From positions 112,281,194 through 112,345,193 of the forward strand of contig OU015491.1 of NCBI GenBank assembly GCA_907164885.2: 64,000 bases of DNA, read 5' to 3'. Position numbers and translations under genes: made by a program. Every line of letters starts with the position of its first letter. Position 1 is the first letter of the stretch. Positions 35,500 through 49,786 of the stretch are shown here, in pieces. The notes below the pieces were generated by a model. It searched no databases. It was not told the DNA's origin and was given only the letters and a program-made list of their open reading frames with translations. The DNA comes from Dolomedes plantarius. Its lineage: Eukaryota; Arthropoda; Arachnida; Araneae; Dolomedidae.

Positions 35500-38015
35500 A
35501 GCCACGCAGGAATAATCTTACCAGCGCTCGAAGCTCCCAAGTGGATACCCAAGCCGTGGGAAACAATTGTTTTTCGCTTTTCCAGAGAGACTGTGGAAAC
35601 TTCAAATCGCGAATGTCCGCAGCCAGAATTTTTGTTTCAGCGTCACCGCGTGTGGATTTTTCGCCTTGCGGGTGATGCTCCTGTGATGACCCAATAGTGG
35701 TGTTTTTGTGCGCGTTTCTTCCATAAGTGATGAGTCGGCGCCATCTCGTGCCGATATTTTTTTCTGCACAGATATTCTTCCCCTTCGTTCGTCGCGGTGT
35801 GTTTTCATGTGTTTTCGCCAAGTGACAGAAGAAAAAAATCTGTGTGCGCGAAAATGCTCTGTGTGTACATTTTTTTTACCGTCCTGATTTCCGTGAAAGT
35901 GCCAAATGGTGGAAAAACATTCCGTTGTGTGTTTGCAGTTTTAATGATAAAACAAGTACTTGCTAGCCACTTGTCCATCATCACTAATTTTGACATAAAA
36001 TGAGTCTGGTCTTGTATTTTCATCATGTATGAGGTGCTAGGGTCCGACATGATGGTGACTATTAATTGGAAGAAGAAGAGGAAAATATATTTTATGTCTT
36101 AAACATTGGATCCAATGTTTCGAGGTGACTCCTGGACATCATATAATTTAGATTGATTTAGTTTCTTAACCCAATTTTTTTCTTCTTACCAATTTGAATT
36201 TTGAGTTATATTATAATAAAATGAAAATAAAATAATGATTGATACTTCATGTGTAAGTTACAGCGTAAAATATTTTCAATTATTTTTCAATAGAAGATAT
36301 ATGTGCATTGATAATTTGATGTTATACTTGAGATTTAAATTATTAATTTTGATATATTTTAATCATCTCATTTATTGTGTATTTTATTTTCAGCGAGTGA
36401 TTTTTAATGTTTAAAGTTACCAATTTTGATATATTCCATAACATTTAGTGTATATTTAGTTTCATTAAGTGATTTTGATACTTTTAGCTATTAGGGATTT
36501 CTGTATTTTTGTGATACATTTACTGAAAGCTATGGGACTTTCGATAGTAATAAGAACTGAGAGTGTGTTAATTAAACAAAGACTGAGAAATTTTTGCTAT
36601 AAACTCAGATGAAAGGTTTGGTTGAACTTTATACAAAATTCTGTCAGTATCATAAGTTTATTTGGTTTATTCTTAAAAAGTATTATTATATTCTTTACTT
36701 TATAATAATTTTGATATTTTTAAATGTTGATGAGTCTTGAATGTTCAGAGATTAATAATATTTGTATCCGGATACTACCCAGTCAAAAATATGAAAGCTA
36801 AATGTGAATTCCTTGATATATTTGTTAAAGTGATCCTGTATTTGCTATTATGACCTTTTATATATTTTTACCCTAATTTACCCTATTATTACTAGAATGT
36901 GCACGCTTCTAACATAATTTGAATATTGAAGAAAATTAATGATTGAAAAACTAGAACCCGAATTAAGTCAAACCAATTAACTTCCAATAACATAACCTCA
37001 ACCTAATTGAAATGTAATTCTATAATGACTCTGTTGAACCCAGAGCTCCATTTAAAATTTAATTCCTTGTGAGTCGGTTCAACCCCGACCACAATTTTAA
37101 TAATAATTTCTTGTGATTCGGTTCGACCTCGAACGCAAAATAATCTACGAACACCTTAACCCAATGGTAGCTCAGTGGGCCTGAATTTAGTGCGTTTTCG
37201 CCGGGCCTCTGTGGAATTTATCACACCGCAGATTGTCACATTTGGAGACCTAGGCTAAGTTCTTTGCTCCATTGGTGTAAATCCGTTTCTCCCTAACTTA
37301 AAAAAATTAATGTTGAGTGATATTGGATGAAATCAAATTAAGACAATTTTTGAAAATATTATTTTTAAACCCTGTTTTACTTAATTGAACAATATTCCTA
37401 ATTATTTAAAATGTTTATTGCCATTCTATCTAAATTTAGTTGCTTGCTATGTTGAACTGTATTTTTAAAATTTTCTTATTGATTTGTTTCCATGGTGCAT
37501 TTGAAAAAATTATATTAGAAAAACCTTTGAAGATATTTACCAAGAATTTAACTAATAACCACCATGAAGCCTAAACCCGAACAGCGACCAAACTCATGAA
37601 CCAGAGATCCATTTCCTTTTTCATTTTATTTATTTTTGGGGTGCCTAACACCTCTTGACTCCATTTTTCATGAATAAACTTTGCGTGTTGTCCAAATAAA
37701 TTAAATAAATGGAAAAAAAAAGAAAAAAATAAGAACCTATCTTTAAACTTTCTCTTAGGAAAACCTATTACGTGTAAAACATCTGGATCTCATGAATGTA
37801 ACCTGACAATAACAATTTTGACTTATTTTTGCTATTTTAAAGTTTTAAGTACGTATTTTATACAAAAACAAGTGTGATTTATTGTGTTTATTAATAAGTA
37901 TATTTTTATCATTCCATTTTAAGTGTATATTTAAGTTTTTGAATAGTTTAATATGGCCATACTCATTCCAAACTGTAATTTAAGTGTATTGATATTTTTT
38001 TATTTTTGTTTAATA
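35500..38015. other. GC-richer promoter-like block, then AT-rich DNA
   Basis: Bases 35500-35960 are unusually rich in CpG for this window and could be a 5' leader or another element. From 36060 the sequence is AT-rich. Two adjacent imperfect units of about 47 bases near 37060-37135 share TTGTGAxTCGGTTCxACCxCGA and look like tRNA box B sequences. Near 37165 TGGTAGCTCAGTGGG resembles box A. No gene is called. Confidence 0.4.
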
Positions 38016-38034
38016 CTAGGGGCTTCGCCCCTAG
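38016..38034. repeat. Perfect 8-bp-arm hairpin with TTC loop
   Basis: CTAGGGGC, TTC, GCCCCTAG. GC-rich 'GGGGCTTCGCCCC' hairpins followed by CTCGG-type sequence occur in dispersed arthropod repeats. It may mark an element end; the other end was not found. Confidence 0.5.
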
Positions 38035-39013
38035 GCTCGGTACGCTCGCTCCTCTGGTGAATCAAGTGAATGAATGACTCAATAGTTGTTTACAGCGATT
38101 GATTCATTCATTTGTTTACAGTTGAAGCTTCCCCCCCCCTCCAGGCGAAATGGATGTAGCCCGCCTATGGGTGAAAAATTGGATCTTCTTTCATGTCCTT
38201 CTGCAAAGGAAGCGAATGAGAAGATTTTTTTGAAGTATTTCTTTAAAATTCAATTAAAAATCGAAATTTTAAGATAGAGACTTGAAATGAAGTTTATATG
38301 AATGAGAAAGCTTTCATCTTCCAGTTGATATAAATATTTTCTTTTTAACATAATAAGTCTGAGAGCATCAAATTTATATATCTCGAAACGCATAAATTTT
38401 TCCAAAAACCGGGTTTTCAATTTTAATAAAAATATCAGTCTGTTTTAAATTATTTTTAAACAAATAAGGTCTTGTTTGAAGGAGAAATGTCTGTAGTCTT
38501 TATTGTAAAAAAAAATTCTACGATCCTTTTTTGGCGAGTTATCGTAATCTGAACATGAGAAAGTCAATATTTCCCCTTAAAACATAAAATAAAAAAAACT
38601 TAAAGTCCGAAAAATATGAGACATGTCTTACTTTCTTCCCCACATTGTTCTGCATCGATTGGTATCGGTCTCGACCCCATACCCCCAGCGGTTTCGGAGG
38701 AGATAGCGTGACAAGCTTTTGACAGCGGCAGCGGCAGCGCCAGTTACTTTTTTTTAGAATAGAGAGAATAGTTTATGCTATTTTGTATTTTTCATGCCCT
38801 GAGCAGACACACAAAGATGATAGTAATACAAAATTTAAATCTGTCAACCCCTGAGTCAAAATTTTAGTCCAAATTGCTATTCAAAATATATTCCGAATTA
38901 TTCCTTAAAATTTTAGTCCCAATTACGCTTTTGTTACGCTGTTCTCGTCTGGTGGAGAGTCTTGCTGAGGGAGTCGGCCCCTCACGCAAGTCTTTTCCGG
39001 AGGGGGGGGAAAT

Positions 39014-39332
39014 TGAAATAAATTTCAAATCCTTTCCATCACTGACACGCTTTTTCCAAATTCATTTATCTTATTGCAACAGAACGCCGTCTCTTAACCT
39101 TGAATTGCGAACTAAATCCAACAAATATAAATCTATTTTTCCCCTAATGCCACGTGCGGACGGAGAGTCTTATATAAGCATTATATAAAGGACATAGCGC
39201 GATCATCATCCAATATGACGTCTTATAGCCATGTGTTAGTTTTTTACTAATTGAAGTCCAGCCCGCCTAAAAATCCGCGCCTTTTCCAATAATTCCGAGT
39301 CTTTTTTTTTTGTCTGCTCTCGACCTAACATG
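39014..39332 (+). repeat. LTR-like dispersed repeat, copy 2
   Basis: Related to 34897-35215 in the same orientation, 4.1 kb away. A TATATAAG-like box near 39171 and AATAAAGAG near 39493 would suit an LTR promoter and poly(A) signal. The sequence downstream of the shared part differs from copy 1, so these look like two subfamilies or solo LTRs rather than the two ends of one element. The 38035-39013 stretch before it holds no gene that I recognise. Confidence 0.5.
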
Positions 39333-39695
39333 ACGGCTTTTTGAGCTCTCCAACAAATAACGCGCGGCGTTGCGCTGCCGGGATTCTTCCCGATAAACGG
39401 CTCCCGAGCGATACTTTTCACGCATGTTAATCCTAAACTAAGTATGTAGTGTTTAGATAATGAAGTATACCTAATCATCGAAAAACTGTGAAAATAAAGA
39501 GACTGTTCAATCAGCTTAGATGTCTGTATTCACCTGGGTTTTTCTCCTATGCCACTTATAGAGAATCTATGCTCACTTCTACCCAGACTTGGGTGTATAT
39601 AATTTGAAGTGGCACTCTATTTGAATTTGAAGCAAACACAGTTTATACATGAAACAATGTTTATTGAATTCGTTGCACATATAATTGGCTTTTAC

Positions 39696-39978
39696 AGCAA
39701 TAAGCATGCGTACTACTTGTACGGAATGTATAAACACAGCTTTCAAGAACAATATATTTTTATACTCACGAACAGTAAGTCAAACCAGCAGTACTGCCAC
39801 GTAAACTTCTGGCCCGCTAAGCACTAGCGCAGGATAACACCTTTTCAACCTTAACAACCTCCCCCTTTTCATTAATGACGCTGCGTGGTATTTATACTAA
39901 GCGCGTATGCCGAAATTAGCATATCTAAAGCAGCTTCTTTAATTCACTCAAAAGTTCGATTCTTGTGTATACCTTACA
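39696..39978 (-). repeat. LTR-like direct repeat, left copy (283 bp)
   Basis: Matches 41068-41364 except for one base (GACGCTG / GATGCTG) and a 14-base insertion in the right copy. On the minus strand it is followed by GTAAAAG, which happens to resemble a splice donor. Confidence 0.9.
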
Positions 39979-40509
39979 CTGGCCTCCCTCGAAAAAAAAA
40001 ATTAGGTAACTGAGATCTGAACGGCTTCAGTTAACTAATTGAAAACGCGTGCTGGTCTGACTTTTTACATAATGGGTGGCAAAGCCAAAAAAACCTTCCA
40101 CACGTTGTGTGGAGGAAAAACGCCACTACCATTTTACAAAACTAACCCCGAAGGGTCCAGGTGACACCATCACACAGTGGATTTGCAGAGTTGCGGATAC
40201 TGGGCTGGCCAACTGCGCCCTAAAAAACTTATTTTAGTTAAAATTGTCAACACAATTGCACAGCATGACATTTCTTGACTGTATCTGCTCTCCCCCAATT
40301 TATAATGTACATGTGTTATTTTTTTGTGAAGTTAGTACATTAGTGGTTAATTGGTATATTGTGCAGTATGTATTTTTTTTTCTAGTCACTACATGTCCCC
40401 GTTAAACAAAACAGTATGCCGTTTTTTTTCCAGTGGCTCACCCCTTCCCCTCAAAATGTTTACACAGTATATATAATTGGGAATTTCAAACCAATTTGGT
40501 TCGGTTTTA

Positions 40510-41079
40510 TTAAAGGGTGGGAGTTAGAATAAGAAAGTTGATACAAGACTTGTTCCTCATGAATGCAGCAACTTCCTTGCACCAGTCTGTCCAATCCGTG
40601 GGACCTCTCTTGATGGTCGCAGTCCTAGTAAAGGTATTCGTTGACCGTGTGGTCATCCTTCGTGCAGCAGGTCGTAGGTTCTGAGGCGCTGGTCCGGCTT
40701 GACGATGGACAGGATGTCTCTTTGGAGGAGGCCAACCTTGCTGGGCGGCAGAAATCTTCCGTTTCCTGTACTTATGCAAAGGAACTTTAAAATTGTCATT
40801 CTTCCTTTTGATAACCTTGTGTACCTTATCAGCGACGCATTCCTCCTTTGATGGAGTTTTTGTAGTACACACTTTACCTTTCTTCGTACTTTTGCTTGTA
40901 TCGGTATTAAATTTTAATGCAGATTCTATTTTTTCAACAACCTGACTCTGCTTTTCGTATTTGTGCTTATACGACTTCTTGTTTACCGCCTTAATTACTA
41001 CAGTATTAGCAGTTTTAATGCTGGAACCTGAAGGCGCTTTTTCACGTTTTTTATCCCCCTTAACTTTAGCAATAAGCAT
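40510..41079 (-). CDS. Orphan lysine-rich protein of the direct-repeat element
   Basis: The 189-codon frame starts at ATG 41079, the first ATG after the TATA box of the right-hand repeat. The first four codons lie inside the repeat. I do not recognise a family. The protein is strongly basic, with Lys-rich segments (KVKGDKKREKA, KVIKRKNDNFKV, KYRKRK) and a Pro/Arg-rich part (GWPPPKRHPVHRQAGPAPQN, RPAARRMTTRS). It ends with a more hydrophobic, aromatic tail (GPTDWTDWCKEVAAFM). It looks like a nucleic-acid-binding or nuclear protein. There is no signal peptide, no zinc knuckle, and no polymerase or integrase motif. An AATAAAA signal follows the stop closely (about 40500-40510 on the minus strand). 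The frame is fully open, unlike almost everything else here. Confidence 0.45.
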   Translation of the reverse strand: MLIAKVKGDKKREKAPSGSSIKTANTVVIKAVNKKSYKHKYEKQSQVVEKIESALKFNTDTSKSTKKGKVCTTKTPSKEECVADKVHKVIKRKNDNFKVPLHKYRKRKISAAQQGWPPPKRHPVHRQAGPAPQNLRPAARRMTTRSTNTFTRTATIKRGPTDWTDWCKEVAAFMRNKSCINFLILTPTL

Positions 41080-41364
41080 GCGTACTACTTGTACGGAATG
41101 TATAAACACAGCTTTCAAGAACAATATATTTTTATACTCACGAACAGTAAGTCAAACCAGCAGTACTGCCACGTAAACTTCTGGCCCGCTAAGCACTAGC
41201 GCAGGATAACACCTTTTCAACCTTAACAACCTCCCCCTTTTCATTAATGATGCTGCGTGGTATTTATACTAAGCGCGTATGCCGAAATTAGCATATCTAA
41301 AGCAGCTTCTTTAATTCACTCAAAAGTTCGATTCTTGTGAATCGAATCTTGTGTATACCTTACA
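41068..41364 (-). repeat. LTR-like direct repeat, right copy (297 bp)
   Basis: Partner of 39696-39978. It carries a 14-base duplication (AATCGAATCTTGTG) near 41338-41352. Confidence 0.9.
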
Positions 41365-41458
41365 CACTACGAATAAAAGATTTTCCTGGGACGCTGCACT
41401 TTCTCGTCCCTGATGATTCAACGGCCAAGTAATTTGCCCCGCAACAACCATTTTATTA

Positions 41459-41489
<31 letters not shown>

Positions 41490-42094
41490 GCTACGTGTTA
41501 GGGGCCAATTTGGCGTGTTTTCGCCAGCGCGCGTTGTTCAGGAGTTCTCGTGAATTAAAAACCATGATTTATGCACGCTCACGCGACTACCATGGAGGAA
41601 GTAATAAAATGCGGATTTGGGTTAATTGTTGAAAAATGGCTTAGTTGTGCGGTGTGGTAACACGGGTTTTGTTTTGCGAGTTAAATAGGTTTTTAGAATA
41701 AAATTCAGTTCAAGCGTTATCCTTGAGGAGATAGGTGATTGTGATTATTTAGGTATTTTATCGTGACGGATGTGACGGGAGACCTTGACATTGATTTCGG
41801 AGGCTTTGATATAGTTGTGAAAGGTTGTATATTTTCACTTGCTAACTGTTATATGTGTTCTTAATTAAAACTCTTTTAAATCACAAATTGTCACAAAGGA
41901 GCTTGAAATTGTTGAATCCCAGCGAAGATTAGCAGGAATACTCTGGTCTACTGCTGTATCTTGTTAAAAGAATATTGTATGTTAGTTTTGCTGTTTATAA
42001 AAATCTCTGTTTTTCATTTGTGGTAACTGGTATATTTATTTCATATCTTGAATTCACTTGCTTCTCTAACTTTCCGTACCACGAATTTGGTACA

Positions 42095-42125
<31 letters not shown>
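41365..42125. other. Mixed sequence with (TA)n tracts, no gene called
   Basis: (TA)n runs at 41463-41487 and 42094-42120. Between them 41490-41830 is richer in CpG and has a short frame from ATG 41591 that ends after about 22 codons. No resemblance was recognised. Confidence 0.4.
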
Positions 42126-43500
42126 GTGGTGGACAAAATTTAAGGACGGAGTTTCGGTAAACGATGGCAGGCGCAGAATCGAACTCAGCGGCTTGTGGGA
42201 ATTAGCTTTAAGGCGTGATGCAATGCGAATCAAGGCGGCGATGCAAATTTTTGATTACCGCATGTGTGAGTCACGTGACATCGTACAGATCGGTTACCAG
42301 GCATTCGCAGCCAGTGAATGTTGGATGTTCCATTTGAAGGGGTCGGAAGAACGTTGCATTTTGGAAAGTGAGGTCATGTCTAGCAGAAATCATTTAGATG
42401 ATTTTAGTCGCGGACCTATAATTGGAAAGCTGGTGAAAGAGCGACAAATTACAGATGTTGCTAGGGATTTCGACATCGCCCACAGTGGTGTTTCCAGGCT
42501 ATGGGCAGTGTGTCAAACAAGTGGAGAGTGTAGCAGGTGCAAGCTAGGAGGTCATCCTCGCAGTTAGACGGCCGACAATCGGTACCTTGCTCTAACGGAA
42601 AAAAGGAACCGGTGCAGTACACTTTAGCTTAGTCAAATGCTAAGTCAATTCCATCCAGCCACAGGAACTCAGATATCCCGGAAAACTGTTGCAATGTGTT
42701 TGCAACAGACATGACTCTACGCCCGAAGACCTGTTGTGTGAGTCCCACTTGCGAGAGTTCACCGTAGCGCCTGTTTGCAATGCTGCCGCCTGCATTGCCA
42801 ATGGACTGAAGAAGACTGGGTCAAGGTCCTCTTCCCAGATTAGAGCCTGTTCAGTAATTATTCTGATAGTAGATGGCAACTAATATGGCGTGAAATTGGT
42901 AGTGCTTATCGTCCAAAAAATATCCAGGAAAGGGGCCGATATGGTACTTATAGTATCTTGGTATGGGCGGCCGTCATGTTCAATGACGTACACCACTACA
43001 TGTGCTTGAAACAGGGATCATGACCTCTTCACGGTACATTTCTGAAGTTCTGCTGCCTCATTTTCGCCTTTTCTGTGTTGCTGTCGGCGATAACTTTCTG
43101 TTCATGGATGATAACGAGCTCTGTCACACGGCCAATGCTGTTCACGACTGTCTGGAGAACGAGGATATTTATCGTATCATGTGGCCAGCCCGATCATATG
43201 ATCTTAATCCAAAAGCAAATGTACAGGGTGTCTTTGGACGACATCTTGCTGCTCGCCTAGTATATCCTCACAAACAAGCCGTCTCTCATCGCTGAAGTGA
43301 AATAGGAATGGGACAAATTGCCTTAAAACTTTATGGAACACGGCATTCAAAGCATACCACGACGTGTCACAACTTGTGGGAAGTTGCATTGCATGGCATG
43401 ATGGATATATCCCTTACTGACTTGTCTCTCCGGATTGCTATGGTTACTAATCTGCATTCTTTGTATTGCTCTGTTTCCGGGTCAATATGTACCTTTCGCC
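42126..43500 (+). mobile_element. Tc1-like transposon, decayed
   Basis: The left end GTGGTGGACAAAATTTAAGG directly follows TA, as in Tc1 elements. The right inverted end is not recognisable; the given end follows the last transposase-like residues. The transposase is heavily damaged. Confidence 0.65.
42376..43390 (+). pseudogene. Tc1-like transposase with many lesions
   Basis: ATG 42376 opens MSSRNHLDDFSRGPIIGKLV, then a helix-turn-helix (ITDVARDFDIAHSGVSRLW), ended by TAG 42565. Further on, in changing frames, come EEDWVKVLFP at about 42810 (first acid motif decayed), WREIGSAYRPKNIQERGRYG, LVWAAVMFND, and from 43002 a 97-codon open piece with TSSRYISEVLLPH, FMDDNELCHTANAV and WPARSYDLNPKANVQG. 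The third catalytic position reads A where relatives have the E of NPIEN. EWDKLP and SIPRRVTTC mark the C-terminus near 43310-43375. It is long dead. Confidence 0.75.
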
Positions 43501-46035
<2,535 letters not shown>

Positions 46036-46110
<75 letters not shown>

Positions 46111-46111
46111 G
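46036..46111. repeat. (TA)n microsatellite
   Basis: About 75 bases, next to the left end of a deleted Tc1 element. Confidence 0.97.
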
Positions 46112-46724
46112 TGGTACGGATAGTGGTACGGATTCGGAGAGTCCTAAGGCATATATTAATATGATGTTGGTTCTCCTTTTGCATCGATGACAGCCTGCAT
46201 CGCATTCTGGGTAGTGATGTTCGGCTTGTGAGCGGCTGAAAGACCATGGAATCCCAGGTTTTTTAACTCCCGAAGAACAGTCCTGCTGCTAGCACTAACA
46301 CCTGATGAACTTTGGGACTCCTGAGTGATTTCATTCAACGAGGATTTGAGATTTTGTTTCACTACCCTTTTCAGAGATCTACGGCTGCGTTCACTTATTT
46401 TTTTCAGCCTGCCACTTCGTTTTTCTGCAGATTCACTGCCTCGACGTTTCCACTCCACAATTACACCACTCACAGTGGATTTTGGCTTCTATAGAATGCC
46501 CGAAATTTCCCGAACTGATTTCCCACAAAGATGGCATCCCACTATAATGCTACGATCAAAGTCCCTAAGCTACTTTGACTTCCTCATTGTCTCATAAACG
46601 CATAAATATGATCTGACATACCACTAGCAACACTCTTATAGCTTTCTGTTAGGCATCAAATTACGTCACCTGCCAGATCCACATCTTTAGGGAGGTGTCC
46701 GGATATTTTCAGCCAGATAGTGTG

Positions 46725-46730
<6 letters not shown>
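46112..46730 (-). mobile_element. Tc1-like transposon, internally deleted
   Basis: On the minus strand the element begins near 46725 (CACTATCTGGCTGAAAATAT) within a TA/TG tract and ends near 46112 next to (TA)n. A duplicated GATAGTGGTACGGA lies at its end. The inverted ends are only weakly alike. The transposase gene has lost its catalytic core. Confidence 0.65.
46156..46587 (-). pseudogene. Tc1-like transposase remnant: DNA-binding domain joined to C-terminus
   Basis: The likely start is ATG 46587 (MRKSK, then a stop). The frame then reads CGKSVREISGIL, a second stop, KPKSTVSGVIVEWKRRGS and an Arg/Lys-rich linker, and continues with the second helix-turn-helix (SLNEITQESQSSSGVSASSR). Soon after FHGLSAAHKPNITTQNA it jumps to AVIDAKGEPTSY, the last residues of Tc1 transposases, and stops at 46156-46158. 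All three catalytic motifs are missing. The two early stops are in the same frame, so the deletion joined the ends in frame before or independently of the point mutations. Confidence 0.8.

Positions 46731-46770
<40 letters not shown>
46721..46770. repeat. (TA)n/(TG)n microsatellite
   Basis: About 20 bases of TA followed by 28 bases of TG repeat. Confidence 0.97.
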
Positions 46771-46772
<2 letters not shown>

Positions 46773-48046
46773 AAAGGCCTATAAATTCTTTCAGTTCTAT
46801 TCCGGAAACTTAAATATAAAAAAAACAATCACCATGGTGTCAAATTAAAAATTGCTAATAGAAGATTTTATCACATATAATGCCTATCTGATTTTTTAAA
46901 ATCATGGATTCTCCTATTTTACTCTCCTATTTTATCCTATTTCCTTTGGGAAACTATAAACATGTTTCAAAAATGCAAAATTACTCGTAAAATCAGTGCT
47001 TTTCGTCTGAATATGACGACAAATTCCATGCCAATTATCACTCAGAAAAGCGGATGACAATGAATAATGAGGTTATTTTGTCATTGCGACGAAATTAGAA
47101 GCCTTTAGTTTTCAACATCCAAAAGACATAAATTTAAATTTGCATAAAGTAAATATAAGAAAAGGCAGAATCCGGATGGAGTGCCGCTGAAATTGAAACC
47201 CATGCAAGTCTGTTATTTATTACTATAACGTAGTTCTAATGAATAAAACGCGAAGAGATTAAAAAAACAAAAATTATTTGTTTCAGACGCTAAAAATTAA
47301 ATGATTGAGGTAAAAAAGAGAAGAAATTTATACAATGGAAGGAAATTGAAATCGAGGTGCAGGTTTTGAAATTCTCTTATAAAGCAACTTTAGGTTTTGA
47401 ACAGTGCTAACAATTAATAAAGCATTCCTTAGATTATTTCAACCTTTTTATAATTTTTGAAAAGCTTTAGAAGTGTCAAAGGTTTTATAAATAGATACCT
47501 ACATTTACATAAGTGTTTAAGTGTTGACACGGTAAAAGTAACATCCGAGCTTTATGAAAAATTAATTGTTTAATTCATGCTAATTTAAGAATGACATAAT
47601 AGAAGAAATGGTTAAATCTAACTGAATATGTAATTTAATATGTGAATATATCAAGTTGCCCATTACAATGTTACCAGAGCTCGAAAATTCGTTCGCCCTA
47701 CTTACATAGATACTTTGTTGGACATGTACTTGACATGTGACATTCTTGTTCAAAGGAGTGTAAGCAGAAAAGTGAAACTGTTCGGTGAATTAACACAAAT
47801 TAATAAGTTGTATAACAAGCAAAATACAATTTACTAAATGAACAATTAAATATTAAATAAAATATGCACTGCCATTTAAATTTTTAATGAAACTTTGTTT
47901 CTTCGCGAGAACTATATTTTAAGAACACATTCCGGTATGTAAAACTTCTTAAGGAGTATTCTTTTTTCACATGTTTGACTATCTAAGTTCTGATGTCAAT
48001 TTTTTAAAGCTTTTATGAACATGCCCAGAAGCATTTGACGACATAA
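46771..48046. other. AT-rich DNA, no gene recognised
   Basis: No frame or repeat that I can assign. Confidence 0.55.
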
Positions 48047-48660
48047 GAATTACTGCTAATGAGACATTTGAATATATCGTTCTTTTCTGTAGACACTCAT
48101 TAAGTCGTTCTGGTCACCAGGCATCTAAGTAGTATAATGCTCCACACCATCGGCGGCGGAGACGAAAATCTTGTATCTTCGTTGTTGCGCATGCGTATTA
48201 CAAACAAATTTTGACTTTCCCACTTCGTTTCTTGTCTCTGCGGTTTCAAGTCTTGGAGAAAGTTCAACTTTTGTCTCTGCCGCCACACTCGACAGCCAAT
48301 CAGAATAGAAATATTGTGGCTCTCGCACGCTAACCGAACCGATACACTTGCAAAAAGATTATACGCATGCGCAACTAAATTGCCCCTTCTCCCCGTCTCC
48401 TTGCGGTTTGAAGGCTTTTGTGACAGCCACAGAGACAGGTGGCAAAATGTGTCTGTCTTTCGTTGCTGTCGCCGTTGGTGTGGAGTAAGCATAACCTCGG
48501 ATAAAGAAAGCTACGTGTGTGTGCACGGTAAAACCGTAAGCCATTAAATCCTTCAGTGTGGTATGTAAATGGTGGGAGGACGGTACGAACCAACCACATG
48601 TTTCCTCTGGTGATGCTAGGTCAGAGTTGTAGTGGAAGATGTCTAAATCAGACTCTGACC
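48047..48660 (+). repeat. Dispersed repeat copy 1, split by a MITE
   Basis: Matches 49070-50005 in blocks (AAGAATTACTG, AAGACATTTGA-like, GACACTCATTAAGTCG, TTCTGGTCACCAGG, GGTGGGAGGACGGTAC, AACCAACCA). Type and true ends are unknown. Confidence 0.8.
48137..48491. mobile_element. TA-target foldback MITE (355 bp)
   Basis: It is inserted in repeat copy 1 and absent from copy 2, where the site reads AGTAGAACCT. TA flanks both sides (48135-48136, 48492-48493). The ends CTCCACACCATCGGCGGCG and the complement CTCCACACCAACGGCGACAG are inverted. The similarity continues inward, including GTTGCGCATGCGTATTAC and its inverse near 48355-48375. There is no coding sequence. Confidence 0.78.
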
Positions 48661-49069
48661 CTTGTGGTACCATTAAAAACAGGAGTCACATTTCTCAGTC
48701 CACAACCAATGATGAACTTGGTTTGGAACGTTGGGGCAAGCGGGCATAAAGTCGCAACAATGTTGATCCGTTGCTGTATATTTTAAAAAGAGGTATATTT
48801 AAAATTGAAAAAAGTATTTTACTCAAATGCAGAAAATCATTTAAAATTATTTCTGTTCTACGGTAAATCGTCCATACTTCTGTCTCTTTAGGTGAGTTTT
48901 GCAACTAACTATGCCTTTTTACTTGTGTGAGCAATTCAAAACAGTATCCTGTAAACTTCTTAGAAGTTATATCACAGTATTACAACATCCCTTTTTATGT
49001 TGACAAAGTATTTCGATAGATAAGTTTAGCCCTCATCTCTAACAACGGATAATAATCTGAAAACTAGCA
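48661..49069. other. Spacer between the two dispersed repeats
   Basis: No gene or repeat recognised. Confidence 0.5.
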
Positions 49070-49124
49070 GACTTAAGAATTACTGTTAATAAGACATTTG
49101 ATTTTATCGTTCTATAATATAGAC

Positions 49125-49786
<662 letters not shown>

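Larger units (their letters stand above)
39696..41364 (-). mobile_element. Unclassified element with LTR-like direct repeats and one orphan ORF
   Basis: Near-identical direct repeats (39696-39978 and 41068-41364) enclose 1.09 kb. Read on the minus strand, both repeats begin TGTAAGG. The second is preceded by purine-rich CGAGGGAGGCCAG, as a polypurine tract would precede a 3' LTR. They contain AGTATAAATACC as a TATA box. They end ...CTTATTGCT rather than in CA, and no primer site or clear target duplication was found. The only gene is the 189-codon orphan frame. It could be a TRIM-like nonautonomous retroelement, a tandem partial copy, or something new. Confidence 0.5.

Noticed and set aside
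34897..39332. The two LTR-like repeats as ends of one 4.4-kb retrotransposon
   Set aside because: Their 3' halves differ and no coding sequence of a retrotransposon lies between them.
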